64,000 nucleotides of DNA from Sycobia sp. Sy_11 (Eukaryota > Arthropoda > Insecta > Hymenoptera > Epichrysomallidae), in assembly GCA_018907035.1 (NCBI GenBank), contig JACCIC010000164.1, positions 499,001-563,000 of the forward strand. The letters run 5' to 3'. The notes beneath the pieces were generated by a model. It worked only from the letters and a program-made list of their open reading frames with translations, had not been told where the DNA came from and did no database searches. The translations under genes and the position numbers were made by a program. Each line of letters starts with the position of its first letter. Within the stretch, counting starts at the first letter, position 1. Below are positions 34,051 to 47,700 of this stretch, in pieces.

Positions 34051-35589
34051 TGTATATGGGCAGTCGACAGAAGTACAATTCAATTATATTGATTATATGC
34101 TTTATTGTAGAAAGAAAATTTTATAATTATTATACAAGTACCTTTTATTTGTAAATTTTGTAAGATATAAAAAATATTTCATTAATAGTTTATTAATCCT
34201 TTCCTAGCTTTGTTGTCCAGCATTTTTTTAAGGAATTTTTATGTATTATAATATTAATATATTTATTCAACTTAATGTTGCAGTTACTTTTTATTACAGA
34301 AATTAAATTATTCTATTGATTAGTCATTATATAATACATTACATTATATAGTATTTCAATGTTTATTTAAATTATTTTGAGAAAGAGAGAGAAAGAGAGA
34401 GAGAGAGAGAGACTAATTCATGGCATTTCAAGAGTTTGGTCACTAAAAATAAACTTACTCGTGCATTGAGATTACCTGTATTTAGTATAACTAGGTATAG
34501 ATATAAGATATAGGTAGCTGTAGTAGAAGCAGAGATAATAGAGAGTCGATAATAAATCAGAAACAAAAATTTATTTGTCAGAAGTTTATTACACTTACTA
34601 ATACGATTTTTGCTATTTATTATAATTCATTCTAAACTACAAAATAATCTAGGTAAACGAACTTTCTGAACTCAACATTCAGTTTCAGCAGGGCAAACTA
34701 CATAAAAATAGGTGTAGGTTTGGCCAAAAGTTAGGACTACTTTTTTGTGTATACAATATGATTATAAAACAAAAAATGAGCAAGAAAATTGTAAATATCA
34801 ATAAACAATAAAAACATTAGCTAATGTTACCTAGTTACTCAAAGAAAGTGTGTGTGCGTGTGCGTATACATATGCGTGTGTATGGATATATATAGATATA
34901 TATATATTTAACCAAAATATATTTTACGAAAAAATTGTACTGATATAATCGAAGACTATTTGCTTTAGAAAAATGTTTAGTTTACGGAAAAAACTACAGC
35001 AGATATTTGGGTATACTATTTAAATTTTATTATTATGTGTAAGTAGACTCCTATAGACAATTGTTCTCTATGGGTGAATTTACTTACACATTTTTTACGT
35101 TTATTTCAACGAATAATAAACAAGGAAATTAACTGATTCTTTTAGCTAGTTTATATTGACATATTATTTTAGTAACCGTAAGTTAGCTATCCGTACGTAA
35201 ATAAAGTTGACGATAGCTTGTATACAATTAAAAGATTAAACAAGAAATAAATTCGAAAAAAATATTCCATACTTTTAATTTCTTTACGATTTATTTACAA
35301 AAATTTTTAATTCATTTTTGCTATTTTGTAAAATACTAAGAGAATCTATGGAGGGGATATAAAGTTTTGGAAAAATAGTATAGTAAAGTATCTGTGTCTG
35401 ACATATAGGAATCCGATTATTTTCGTAATTTCCTGTATATTCAGTATTAGTTTTTAACAACAATAATTCTATGTCTGTACTTTCTTAGCATTGAGAGTTT
35501 TCTATAGTTCATTAAAATTCGTAAATGAATTCTTATAACTATGAATAATAATTGCTCCTTTGAAACATCGGACACCAAAGGAGAAAATA
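34051..35589. other. AT-rich intergenic region
   Basis: (GA)n at 34380-34411. A hairpin-forming inverted repeat lies at about 35036-35092 (TGTGTAAGTA ... TACTTACACA). No gene recognised. Confidence 0.5.
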
Positions 35590-35823
35590 AGATGGTGGGA
35601 CAGTCAGGTTGTCCTTCATTAACATAGAATATAGTTTATTATTTTTATTTTATTTTATTTTATTATTATTTTATATTATTATTTTTAATCTAATTTATTT
35701 TTATTGATAAATTTTATTTCAGATTTTTCGGGGGTGATAATAAACAAGGCATCTGTCATTATTTTAGTTAATATATTATATTATAAAGACTGTAAGACCG
35801 ATAGAAATATTTATTAATTTAAA
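35590..35823 (+). mobile_element. Penelope-related palindromic repeat, partial copy
   Basis: Starts GGGACAGTCAGGTTGTCC, has the TAACATAGAATATAGTTTAT centre, an A/T tract, then TTTCAGAT, GGGGGTGATAATAAACAAGG, and ends ACTGTAAGACCGATAGAAA plus TATTTATTAATTT. The right arm is nearly complete and the left arm is truncated. Confidence 0.75.
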
Positions 35824-37028
35824 ATAATTGCTCCTAATCATTGATATGTATGTAGAGCTTGTTTTAATTATAATGTGATTATTTTCGAAAGAGATGATTA
35901 TCATGTTCTTTTCAGTATTCGAAATTGTTAAAGAAATATCAATATCATAGTTTCCCGTTCAGGGGTAAAAAACGAATTTTTTTAACATTGTGCTTTATTA
36001 GATAAATATAGTTTCTTAAATTATTAGCAAATAGGAAGGTATATTAGAAAATTAAATTAATTTTCAAATGAGCCTCTTAGTTTAATTGATTATAAAGTCG
36101 AAGAGTAATTTTATACACTTTCTAATTCAAAACAGTCAAAAAGGAAACATTGAAATATAGTGTCGATTTAGTCACTACTGAAATGTACAGTGCAAATAGA
36201 CTGACTAATCCTCGGATTTTCAGTCAATGCAAGCCAATGATTATTTTAGTCAATCTGTTCAATAGTCAAATCTTTCAGTTACTGGATTAGTGAGATGGAT
36301 TGAGGTTTTTGTAAAAGTGTGTAAATTTATAACAATAAATTATTTTAGAGTATATTGATCATTTACCTACGGCTGCTATTACTGAGCATGTTGGCGGTAT
36401 CAGCACACTCCCTAATCTGTTATGGACACCCTCAACGGAGTGTCTTAAATATACTTCATATAGATATGTACAGTTATTTATTTATTGAAATAAGTCATTT
36501 TATAAAAAATAATTTTAGAAATTGCATAATAACCTTATGCAATTTATGTACTTTTTCTAGAGAATATGCCAATACAATACTATCCTCAAGCGTATGTGTA
36601 TAGATTTTTCAACTATTTAATCCATTTTTGAGGAAGTTCTGATTGATGATCTTAATTTAAATAATTCAACAGAATGTCAAATACGCAAGGGTATTTTAGA
36701 TAAAGGTATCCGAAATAAATTAATGCAGATATTTATTTGTAAAAATGTAAATAGAAAGATTGCATGTTAGGAAATAAAAAATGTTTTATTATGTTATTCT
36801 TATCTATAATTATGTTATTATGTTTTATTATGTTTTTAAATAATAAGCATCACTTATTTTATCCTTTCTTGAGGTACTTGTATACTTTCTAACTTAGATG
36901 AATTGTTACGCCAGTGCCTGTAACATTTCCTCGGCAGCGATATACACAGTGTAAATTATTTAGTACTAATTTTTCGTAGCGATTTGCTTATTTATTTTCA
37001 ATTGGATCAGACAGTTTAAGTAGATATA
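35824..37028. other. AT-rich intergenic region
   Basis: No supported gene. A 36605-36770 stretch shows a short open run without recognised similarity. Confidence 0.5.
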
Positions 37029-38279
37029 CGAGGTTAGACAATTAAATAATACGGCCGATTTTATTTCTCGGCCTGTGGTAACACTGTGAACCTGTAACTC
37101 TAATAGTAGATTTACACCACCCTAATAGTAGATCCCTACTCTCTCGATTGAGACCTTGACAACCATTGTGCGCAATAAAATTTTGTGCGAAACTCGGTGA
37201 AACCGCGATAGAAACTTAAGAAAAAAAGGTTAAAGTGAATGATAGTGATGCCCTGAGTCGTAGTCAGGTACTTAGTCAGGTATAGTCAGGTGGCATGCCG
37301 ATTTTAAAAAAACGCCGCGAGAGCGTCAAAGGCGAGGCGCGGAGCGGAAGGTCAATTCAAGTGCGAACTGACGCAAATGCGCAGCGCGTCCGCGCCCTTG
37401 TTCGTCAAGACCGGCGACTAACCATTCCAATGTTGGCTGACAAGTTGAATATTAATCGGGAAAGAGTTAGAAAGATTTTAACGGAAGATTTCGCCATGCA
37501 AAAGCTGTGCGCGAAGATGGTACCGAAGAACCTTTCAAATGAGCAAAAAGCCCATCGAATGAACATCGCTCAAGATTGTCTCGAGCAGGTTGAAAGTGAT
37601 CCTACTCTTCTTGATCGAGTTATTATTGGTGATGACAGTTGGTTCTTTCATTATGATCCCGAAACTAAATAATAAAGCCAAAAGTGGCAGTCCCCTGGAG
37701 CGCCACGACCAAAGAAGGCGAGAATGAGCAAGTCCAGAGTGAAAACCATGTTCATTTGCTTCTTCGACAGCAAAGGGGTGGTTCACAGAGTTTGTACCAC
37801 CTGTATAAATCGTAGATCAAGTATTCTACCGCAGTATGATCGAAAAATTACGAAAAAGGGTACTCAGAGTGCGTCCAGATATTGCGAAGACTTGGGTTCT
37901 GTATCACGACAACACTCCCTGTCACAGTGCGTTCAGTATCTTTCAGTTTTTGGCATCTAAAGGTATCGCAACGTTACCACAACTGCCCTATTTACCGGAC
38001 ATCTCACCCTGCGACTTTTTCCTATTTCTCCATTTGAAAAAAATACGTCAGCGGTCAATATTTTAACTCCGTTGAAGACATCCAAGAATCTCTGACGAGG
38101 GTACTCGGGGAGGTCCCACAAGAAGTATTTCAGAATTGTTACGAAAACGGAAAAACTCGCTGGAATAAGAGTGTAGATGCGGAAGGGGACTACTTTGCAG
38201 GGGATCGCGGCGATGTGCCTTAATTTTTAAATATACTCAATTTTTTAATTTTGTCGCATTATTTAATCGTCTAACCTCA
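37029..38279 (+). mobile_element. Full-length mariner element, inactive
   Basis: 1,251 bp, the usual mariner size. The left end CGAGGTTAGACAATTAAAT and the inverted right end (TGAGGTTAGACGATTAAAT) form terminal repeats of about 25 bp. Both are flanked by the TA dinucleotide that mariners duplicate (37027-37028 and 38280-38281). It sits alone in AT-rich DNA. Confidence 0.93.
37185..38222 (+). pseudogene. Mariner transposase (mellifera-like), broken
   Basis: N-terminal helix-turn-helix pieces are degraded, with stops before 37295. Then come KKRRESVKGEARSGR, RALVRQDRRLTIPMLADKLN, INRERVRKILTEDF and KMVPKNLSNEQKAHR, the usual mariner linker. The first catalytic block GDDSWFFHYDPETK ends in two consecutive stops (37671-37676). 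Later blocks in another frame are VLYHDNTPCHSA with the second Asp, and YLPDISPCDFFLF with the third Asp at the D34D spacing. All three catalytic positions are still visible. Stops and frameshifts make the copy non-functional. Confidence 0.92.
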
Positions 38280-38281
38280 TA

Positions 38282-39357
38282 AAGTTAAAGATATGTTTTT
38301 AAAAAGTTGATCTTGTTCTCTTATTATTATTATACTATTTTTATTTATATTTGAGTTTAATTATTATTATCAATATAAATTACTCTAAAAAGAATTAATA
38401 GATATTCTATAAGAACAAATCTTGTTTTTATATAAATTTATTGCGTCTTTTCTTTCTTTTGATTTTCCCAAAAAATTTAGAACATTTGTTTGGCATTTTT
38501 TCCTGAAAATTTTCAAGTAAAATTTTTCAAGTAAAATTTTTTACCCTATTTCAAGAGATTGTGAATTTCCATTCTACACAAATGAATGATAAATAATTTA
38601 AGCAAGCTGGAAATTGAATTGATCGTAACGTATTTTTTTTCGGTTAAAGATTAAAAAAGTTTATTCTGCGGACTCTTTAGTTACAATCAACATAAAAATA
38701 TTGAAATGATTTCATTTATATTTACATATAGGTCTAGAAAATCTTACTCAATCATCATAGAATTTATCAATTCTGTAAAGAATTTTTTTTTATATTCAAT
38801 TTAATTAAATCGCCATTTAGGAAATTTTGATTTTCACACAGATATTTTTAAATCGATATATTCGATATGAAATAAATTTGTAGAACGCTTTATAACGTAT
38901 GGTAGAAGCTTAGAAACATGATTCAGTCTTGTGGTGGTATTGTACGAACGATGGTAAAAATAAAATATTTATTCACAAAAATGTCGAATAATTTATTTTT
39001 GATCAGTAACAAATATAAAAATTAATAATTTGTTGTATGTAATGATATTTAAATGAAGGCACAATTTTTAAACTTAATAGAATTTATTATCCTTTATTTT
39101 ATTATTGTTAGTTATTTGTTTAGCTAAATGTATAAATGAAATGGATATTATATAATTTTGCTTATTTATAAGCCTGTTCCAAGACAAAATTTTTTTTTTT
39201 TTTAAAGAAAAATGTAATTCTCTTTTTTATCAAAATGTATTCTAAAAACTAGCTCCTTAAACGAATTTGTATTAATCAAGGAGAATTACAAAGATACAAT
39301 CGTTTTCGTACTAATTTCTCATTTTAATTTCTCACTCACAACTTTTAACTGAGCTTT
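38282..39357. other. AT-rich intergenic region downstream of the protease homolog
   Basis: Nothing recognised beyond A/T tracts; it includes the 3' flank of the minus-strand gene. Confidence 0.5.
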
Positions 39358-42300
39358 TTAGAATTTCAACGTAGTGAGGACGAGCACGTTTGGTATGTTT
39401 CTTTTCTGCTCAGTTCTGCTAAGAAAATAAAGGTGAGCTGAGACGTTGACATATAAAGCACCACGTACAGTATCATCGCAATTTTCATGGGCTCTGGTCA
39501 GAAGTCCCACAACATCATTCGCAACAACCAGTGGACTGCCAATGTCGGTCTGGAAATATTTATTACACATCTTAATTAGTAGTAAAGATAATTAAATATA
39601 ATTTAATCGCGGACGTCATAAAAAATTGAATATTAAATGTATGGCAGTTTGATACAAATGATTTATTTTGTAACATTGTTATTGGTTACAGTGAATGCTT
39701 CGATATGAATATTTTTTGCGTATTCGAATCTGCTTATGGTTGTAAATACTTTTTATCATATAAATCGATATCAGCCAAATCGATAAATATCAACAAATAT
39801 TCTGTTAAGAATTTAGAATTATACGATGATAGAAGATGTTCTTTTATATATTTTATTTAGACATTTATTTGTAAGACTTATAATAAAAGGAAAAGAAGAA
39901 GCTGTGCCTTACTTTACTTCAAACTATCTTTTATCCTGAGTTATTAACCTTTAAAGGGCCGAAAAGCCGATATATCGGCTCCAAAACATAATGCTAGGAT
40001 ATCTCTTTATCCTTAAGTAAATTAATGCACTAAGTTCGTATCTGAAGTTGGTTTGACCTTATCACTTCAGAGTCAAGATCAATGAAGACCATTTGATGGT
40101 CAAACCTAGCAATATGGTTTGAATCATTGCAAAAGATATATCTTTATGTTTTTGGAGTCACTGAGTTCGGGTTTCACGTCATTTTAACCTCAAATAAAAA
40201 GAGAGATGAAGATTTCTCCAAGGTCAGGTTGAGAATATACCCAGGGAAATATTTAAAATTGGTTTTTAGATTTTGAGAGCGCTTGAGACCGAATTTTCTC
40301 ATTCAACCAATTGCATTTCTGTCAATATCATTATTCAGATAAAATTTTGAATCTATTCTCGTGAAAGTAGTTTGCCAGTAAAATTACAGAAATATTTTTT
40401 TGCTAGAAATGTATATATCATCATAATTTAGATCTGGGTAAAGCAGAAGGAGAGTAGAAGGCCTAAAAACTCCACATTTCTAAAAAAAAGGCACGAATCA
40501 AAACACATAAACCCTGAGATGACCATATACCTAGAAGGATGAGTATAATTATGTCTATACTCAATCAAACAACTGTCAGATGCAGATGTAGCACCTCGGG
40601 ATACTCTTAGATATAATTTTTGTTCGAATATGTATGATATTTTTTGTATTTGACCTTGAAGTGACCTCGTTTGATCTCGAATGACCGTGATTATGACCAG
40701 TTATGGCCGATCAGATTCCAGATTTACATGCAGCATATCTCAAAACCTAAGAATATGATTTTATTCCTATTTTACAGAACTAAAAATTTTTCATGGCCCT
40801 TCAGGGCCAGAGAGTCGATATATTGGCTCGGTCCATGATAGAACCATTGCACATAGTGGATGGGTGATACAAGATATGAATTTGGGTACTTTTAAAGGAG
40901 ATTTCGAAACCTTAAAACCTGGTCCTTTAAAGTTTAATAAACTTACAGATACATTACAGATACACACACGCACACCACACACACACTCTCTCTTTGTCTC
41001 TCACTCTCTCTCTCTCGTAAAGAGGGTAAACTATCTCAAAAATTCTTTTAAAAACAATTTTTTGTTTGATTATATCTCGAATGCAAATTATACTATTTAA
41101 AGAAACTTTACAAATAATTATATAATATGACGATATTTATAATATAATAATATAATGTGAAATAGTGTTATTAATATTTAGCTGAATCATATATTACGTT
41201 CTTTTTCTCATAATTTTCGACTAATAGAATAATCTAAAAATGTAATTCAGAAGTTAAATAAAAAAGACTTACCGAGCAAACTCCATTAGGCAATTCAGAA
41301 GCTCGATCCGTCGATTCTCCACACAAATGTTTATCTCCATCAACTAAAATTTCTGAGAAATCTTGTGCACACTCATTTGCATGTGTAACTTTCACATTTA
41401 CATAATGAAGTAACAAATGCGACGGATCATTTTCGGTCTCTGTATACCCTGATACTATACCTGTTAGATTGTCAAATGGTCCAAGAGTAGTTGGTGTATT
41501 CACAAAATTATTTGCCATAAGTCGATGAAAATGTAAAGATTCCTCTACCTGACAAAACAATTGTTCCACTTAATATATAGACATTAATAATAAGTTAAAA
41601 GAAAAAACAATTATTGTCCTATCATATTATTTTATATAATAAATCATACAGATCTACAAAATAAGGATAGTAATTATTATTGGCCAATTGAGGATTATTT
41701 CCAATGTAATTGGAAAATTTTTTAAAAAATATACCAACTTTGTGATGCAAAGATAAAATCAGTTATATTTGTAGGCGTTTAGATTTGTGATTTAATTAAA
41801 ATAGCTGATTTTGAAAAGGTGATGAGTATGTGAATGGCTTTTTGGGTAAAAAACAGCTTGTAATTATCAAGAGTTGATTAGTTGAATGCTAAAAAGCTTC
41901 GAAATTTTATATACGATCTGGACATTGTTGAACTTTACTTGATTACAGACACCTTAATTGATTTACACGATTCAGGAATTACGAAGCAATTGCAAACACG
42001 TCTGCTAGGTACAACAGTTCGAACGAGACCCCTGACTTTCTGAACTTTATATGTCCATATGGTCATAAGTATTTCATAAAGTGAAATTATCATAAACGGT
42101 AAAGAAGCAAACTTTGAGAAAATTACGATTTTTAAATTTACAGACGCATTGTATTTAATAAAAAATTTTTTTTTTAATTTTAAGGCTCAAAAAGGAGGGA
42201 GACCTTTTCTAGATATTATTACTAAGAAAACATTTCGAAAACAATTTGGATAAGAAGATTTAAAGCTTCTGAGTTAAAATACCAGATACAGAACAGTGTT

Positions 42301-44708
42301 AAAAATGACGCCCTTGCTCATATTACTTATATTTTTCACACATTTGTAAAAAATAGTTATATATTAATCATGTATATATTAAAGATGATCGCAGTTTTAT
42401 TATTATAACATTTTATTATTATAATATTAAAATTATTATAACACTTACGAGCGTTATCGTTAATTGTAATATTAAGTTATTATGTTCTGAAACTTTACTT
42501 ATTAAATTTTCGATTTTAAAAAGGAGCTTTGCGTTTTATTTCTTATTTTTCCACTTATAGTGTGGTAAATTAAAAATTTACAAAAATAATGTTTATGATT
42601 ATTGCAGAGACTTATTAAAAAATAGCTGCAGTCTCATTTCAAAATAAACGAGGACTGTACAAGCATTGAAAAATGTGGCTCCAATAATATACTTTTAAAA
42701 GTGGAATTAAAACTATTATAATATACGCATATTATCTTAATTTTCGATTAATGTTAAAGTTTTAAATGGTTGAAAATAAAATAAAAAACATTGTAATCCT
42801 ACAATGTTAATATTTTATAAATAAATTTTTAAAAAATACATATATTCTGTAAAATATAATAAGTTTATAATTAATATTTATTATAGAATATAATAAAATA
42901 ACAATAAAAATAAATATACTCACTTTTCCCATTGCAATATCATTTTCCAAGTTATCGGGATTGTAAAGATATGTGTGAACTTCATCTATAAAGTATTCGG
43001 TTCCAGGTGCATCATATAGATACACATCGCCGTAACCTATAGAAGCTGTAAATTTATATGGCTTCAATGTATTGAAAGTTTCCATAAAGGTCTGAGCTAC
43101 GGCTAAGATCCAATGGACAGAGATAGCAGCACCGTTTCCAAGTATTTCAGGCCATGCATTCGGATGCTTTCTTCCAAAAATCACAACATGATAAGTAAAT
43201 CTTATTTGACGCGCTTCATGACCGTTCAGTATACCTTCTACACTCAACGATGAAACTTAAACGAACAAAAAAATAAATATAGATAGATTAGAATAATTGT
43301 TATTTCAATCTTAAAGCAACTTGTCTTAAAACCACGCAACATTTAGATTCTATATGTTGCTTGATTTTAATTTTTACTTTTAATGCTATAATCTATATTA
43401 CTATACACTATAGTTAGAAATAAAAGTTCATCTTTCACAAAGCATAGTTCGAAGCATAAAATTATACAAGCATGACGACATTGGTAGCAGTGAAAAATAT
43501 ATTCGTGTAAAGTAAACTTATAAGCAATTCGCTCGAAGCAACTGGCATTTTTAACTTTTGTCTCTTTTCTATTTTTCTGACACTTATTTTTGTTAATTAA
43601 ATAAGTACCGTCTATTTCGCATATAATACTTCAAAAGTTACCTACTCGATCTTAATAAAGTTAATTACAGAGTTGCTTGCAACAAATAATACATAAGTAT
43701 TCGTTACAGTTATAATTACTTTAATCAATTAATAATACTAATGCTCGCGAGGAAAATTATTGTTTTGCTCTTACATATAAACTTCATATAGATCAAGTAA
43801 AATAAAATTAATAAATTGACTTAAACTAAAATTTCTAAATGTTTCCTGATATTTCAAATAAGCAGAAGTGTGAAAATTATTGGCTTTTTAAGTTGACTTA
43901 TAACACTAAAAAAGATGTCGTATTTTATTATCTATAAATTTGTAAGTTTCTTTAATTCAATTGGTTCGCTTATACTCTGTAGCAACAGGAAAATTCCTAA
44001 CATGAGAATATATATTTTCTTAATTATTGGCAATGAAATTTTGATTAATTCTACACACGCTACAGATATTCATAATACTTAATTTCGTTGCAAAAAAAAA
44101 AAATAAATCGCATTTGGTTGAGGATCCAGTGCCTGGCAAATAACCTTCTAAACTGACGGATCTTTTCAAGCAAATAATGAAATAATAGAAACTCGAATTT
44201 CTGTCACCTATCTTTTATTTTCTCTTATTTTATATTTTTGTAGTATACAATGTTTCCATTATTAGGCTAACAATCTTTTCCAAGTACAAAAAAATATGAA
44301 AGTTGTAAATAATCGACAAAAAGCAATAAGGTTTTAATAATGATACTGTTAATATTGAGTTGTACATCACTATCTATTTAAAGAAAATAGATATATTAAA
44401 GCAAACATCATATATTAAAACAATAATATTAGAATGAATGGTATTATAAATCGACTATCTCTGGTATTTAACACTTAAGTTTACAATCGCAACACCTTAT
44501 TTCGCATAAAATCGGCAGTAGAAGCCTAGGATGGCTCGATCGCTAGAACGAAGGACTAGTGAATCGGTGATCCGAATTCAAGTTTCCGGTCTTGGTCGAT
44601 TGACCCGAGCATCGCAGTAACAAATTACATGTGCTTTGTTTACAAACACATCGCAGACCTCCGTTGCTGATTAGCATCATTATTTGGGAGCAACAATAGA
44701 ACGACGTT

Positions 44709-44770
<62 letters not shown>

Positions 44771-47700
44771 GTATATATAAATTGGCAGTCTAATTTAAAA
44801 TCATAGAAGCGATTTAAGCGTGCCACAATAGCCGTGGGGTTAATAATAGGTCTTAAGGGTTCATTTGGGAGCTGATGATAGTTAACTCACTCCAACTAGA
44901 TTAACTCGATCACACTCATATGTTGCGGCTACTCCTTGGAAGATTTGATTTTTTAATATAAGGAGAAGCGCTTAAAATACGTTCATCTCTAAAATAATTG
45001 ATTAAATGAAATATTCTACATCGTATTAAATTGATAAAATTAATTACACAATTATATTATTAGAATCAGCTGGTAGGTGTCGCAGACGTAAAGAAAAATT
45101 GAGCTGAATAGGAGAAGCGTAAACATTTTTGTATATATTTTGAGATACTCAATCGAAATCAGTTATAAAAATAAAGCGTTCTAATGTCCGATTACAAAAA
45201 AATTAACATTAAAATTTGACGAATAATAAGACTTAAAAATTTAAAACATAATTATTAATAAAATAGATCATTATTATATAATAAACAATATATTATATTT
45301 TATTATACTTATTAAGCGGTATTATTATAGCTTGTCTCTAAATACTGGACAACAGTTTGTTTGTACATATTATATTTAAGATATTTAATAGATATTTTTA
45401 AGCCGACTGCGGGAGTTGTTTTAAGAAAATATTTGTTGTAGCTAGTGTTTTAAAAGTGCATTTATTTTTAATTGGTTATTTATCGGGCTCCGTGAAGAGT
45501 CTTCCTTGTCTTCTATGTTTATAGTAGGATTATTTTCAATTTTGTTTTGGTACGCTCAAAATACTTCTTTGTAGTTTTTGTCACTTAAGTTCGAAGCCTA
45601 TTGCTCTGCTAGTAGATTAACTACCTTTCTTTGGATATGATATGTAATTTGGCTATTTTCTTTCAATACTGAGATGCGAATTTGCTATGGCAATTTTTGG
45701 CTTTAATTGTTTACTCTATTTTTTTCTAGTGCTTTGAAAGTTAATGGATTGTAGAGATATATTTTCTGTGATTTTTGTTAATTTCCTTTACTGTTCGCTT
45801 TATTAATGTTTTAAGTTTTTTATATTCTGTTCTCCATTTTTATAGATTTATTGTGCGGTATTTATTAAGTTTTTTCATCATTGATGATTTGCTGCATTCT
45901 TCATTCCACCAGCCCGTTTCATTAGTTTGATATTTACCATTCGTTTTTTGAATACTTTCGCTTACCGAAACTAGAGTCAGATTTGAAAATTCATCTAATA
46001 TATAATTGATGTCAATTTTGTTACTATTAATTACATAGTAAATCGAATTTTCTGGATTTGTCATATAGTTTTCTATTATTTCTTTGAATACAGGCCATTC
46101 ATCTTGGAAGAAGACGACACTGCATCACCTTATGATATTTTATTAATAACAAATAGTGGTCGCTGCCATATAGTTTGTCACATGCTTATCAATCTAGATC
46201 TGACGAGACATCACTGCTACTAAAAGTAAAATTAATGACGCTTTTAGTGCTGTTGGCGATATTAAAATGGATCGGTGGTCTATAATTTGACAGTATAATC
46301 CTATTGTAATTATCTAAACTTTCTTCTATTCTTTTGCCTCTTTTGCCGGACTTATAAGAAGTAGAGTACTAGTCGTCTAGTAGAAGGGATGGATTTGGTA
46401 TTTGTTGTATGATCATATCTATAACACAATAATTGATTTCATATTTATTGCTGAGATAGATATTACAATTAGTGCTTTTAGTTTTATTTTACAACTTCAG
46501 TTCAGTAGAGGGAATCAAAAAGTGGCTCGTTACGTTCTTCGACTCGAAAGACGAGAAATTTTTTTAGTCCGGAATCATTGATGTTGGTTGAAATTGACAG
46601 AAAAATTTACGGTAAAAGTTATAGCTTTCAGTAGACGATACTTTGAATAAAGGATATGTAACCATGATTTCATAATAAAGCCTCATATGTTAGAAAAAAA
46701 AACCGCTGGAAACTTGCATGTACACCCAATATATAAGATTTTTATGACGTATTCACTCTTATTAATTTAAACTGTAATTTCGTCGTATAAGATATGTTAA
46801 TATATTTCGGAATATTTTAGAAAAATATAGCGTATAAATATTGTATAAAATACATGTTTAGATTTGTAGGCATTAGAGTTCATTATATGTAAAAAGCACA
46901 TTAAACACGCATAACTTTTTTACTTTTTAAGAAAATGTTTTTAGGGATTTCATTTCTTTTTTAATGAACTATTCTTGAAATGTTTTAAACTCACTTCAAA
47001 AATAAAATATAAATATCTTTAGCATCTGCCTGGTCTTTGTTTCTGTTTATAGTTAAAAATTTATCAGTAATATAGAGGTTTTGGAATATTTTAGCAAAAT
47101 ATTATGTATATAAAGTACATGATTACATTCATATTAATTAGAGTTCACGATAAATTTAAAAAAACAATTGAAAGTCAATATTGTGCAGAACAGATGTTTT
47201 ACATTCAATTACTGGAAATCCCTATTTTTAAGATACATTTGAATTTAGCAATTCAAAATACATAGGATATATAAAATCGTATGCCATGCGCAGACTACTT
47301 TATATAGGCCTATGTAATATTTCTTTTATTTCGAAAACACGAATGTTTTTCAATTTAATGTAAGTGTAACAACTATATTTTCAAATTATCTTTAACTTTT
47401 CAAGGTCAATGACTCTAATATTACTATCTACTGATAGTATTAATGCATTTTAATAATTCTATATATTTCCACAGACTATATAAATTTGTTCTTTTAACAA
47501 ACTCATATAATATAATTATGATAACGATTTTTTTATGTTATTTAACGTCACTCTATTTATGTTTCGAAATACCGGTGCTAATCAGCGACGGAGGTTTACG
47601 ATGTGTTTGTAAACAAAGCACATATAAATTATTACAGCAGTGCCTGAGTCAATCGGCCGAGACCGGGATTTGAACTCGGTTCACCAAGTTACTAAGTCCT

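Noticed and set aside
39956..39982. AGCCGATATATCGGCT palindrome as a host operator-like regulatory site
   Set aside because: It lies at the end of a TTAA-flanked element and a related block occurs near the other end, so it belongs to the MITE.
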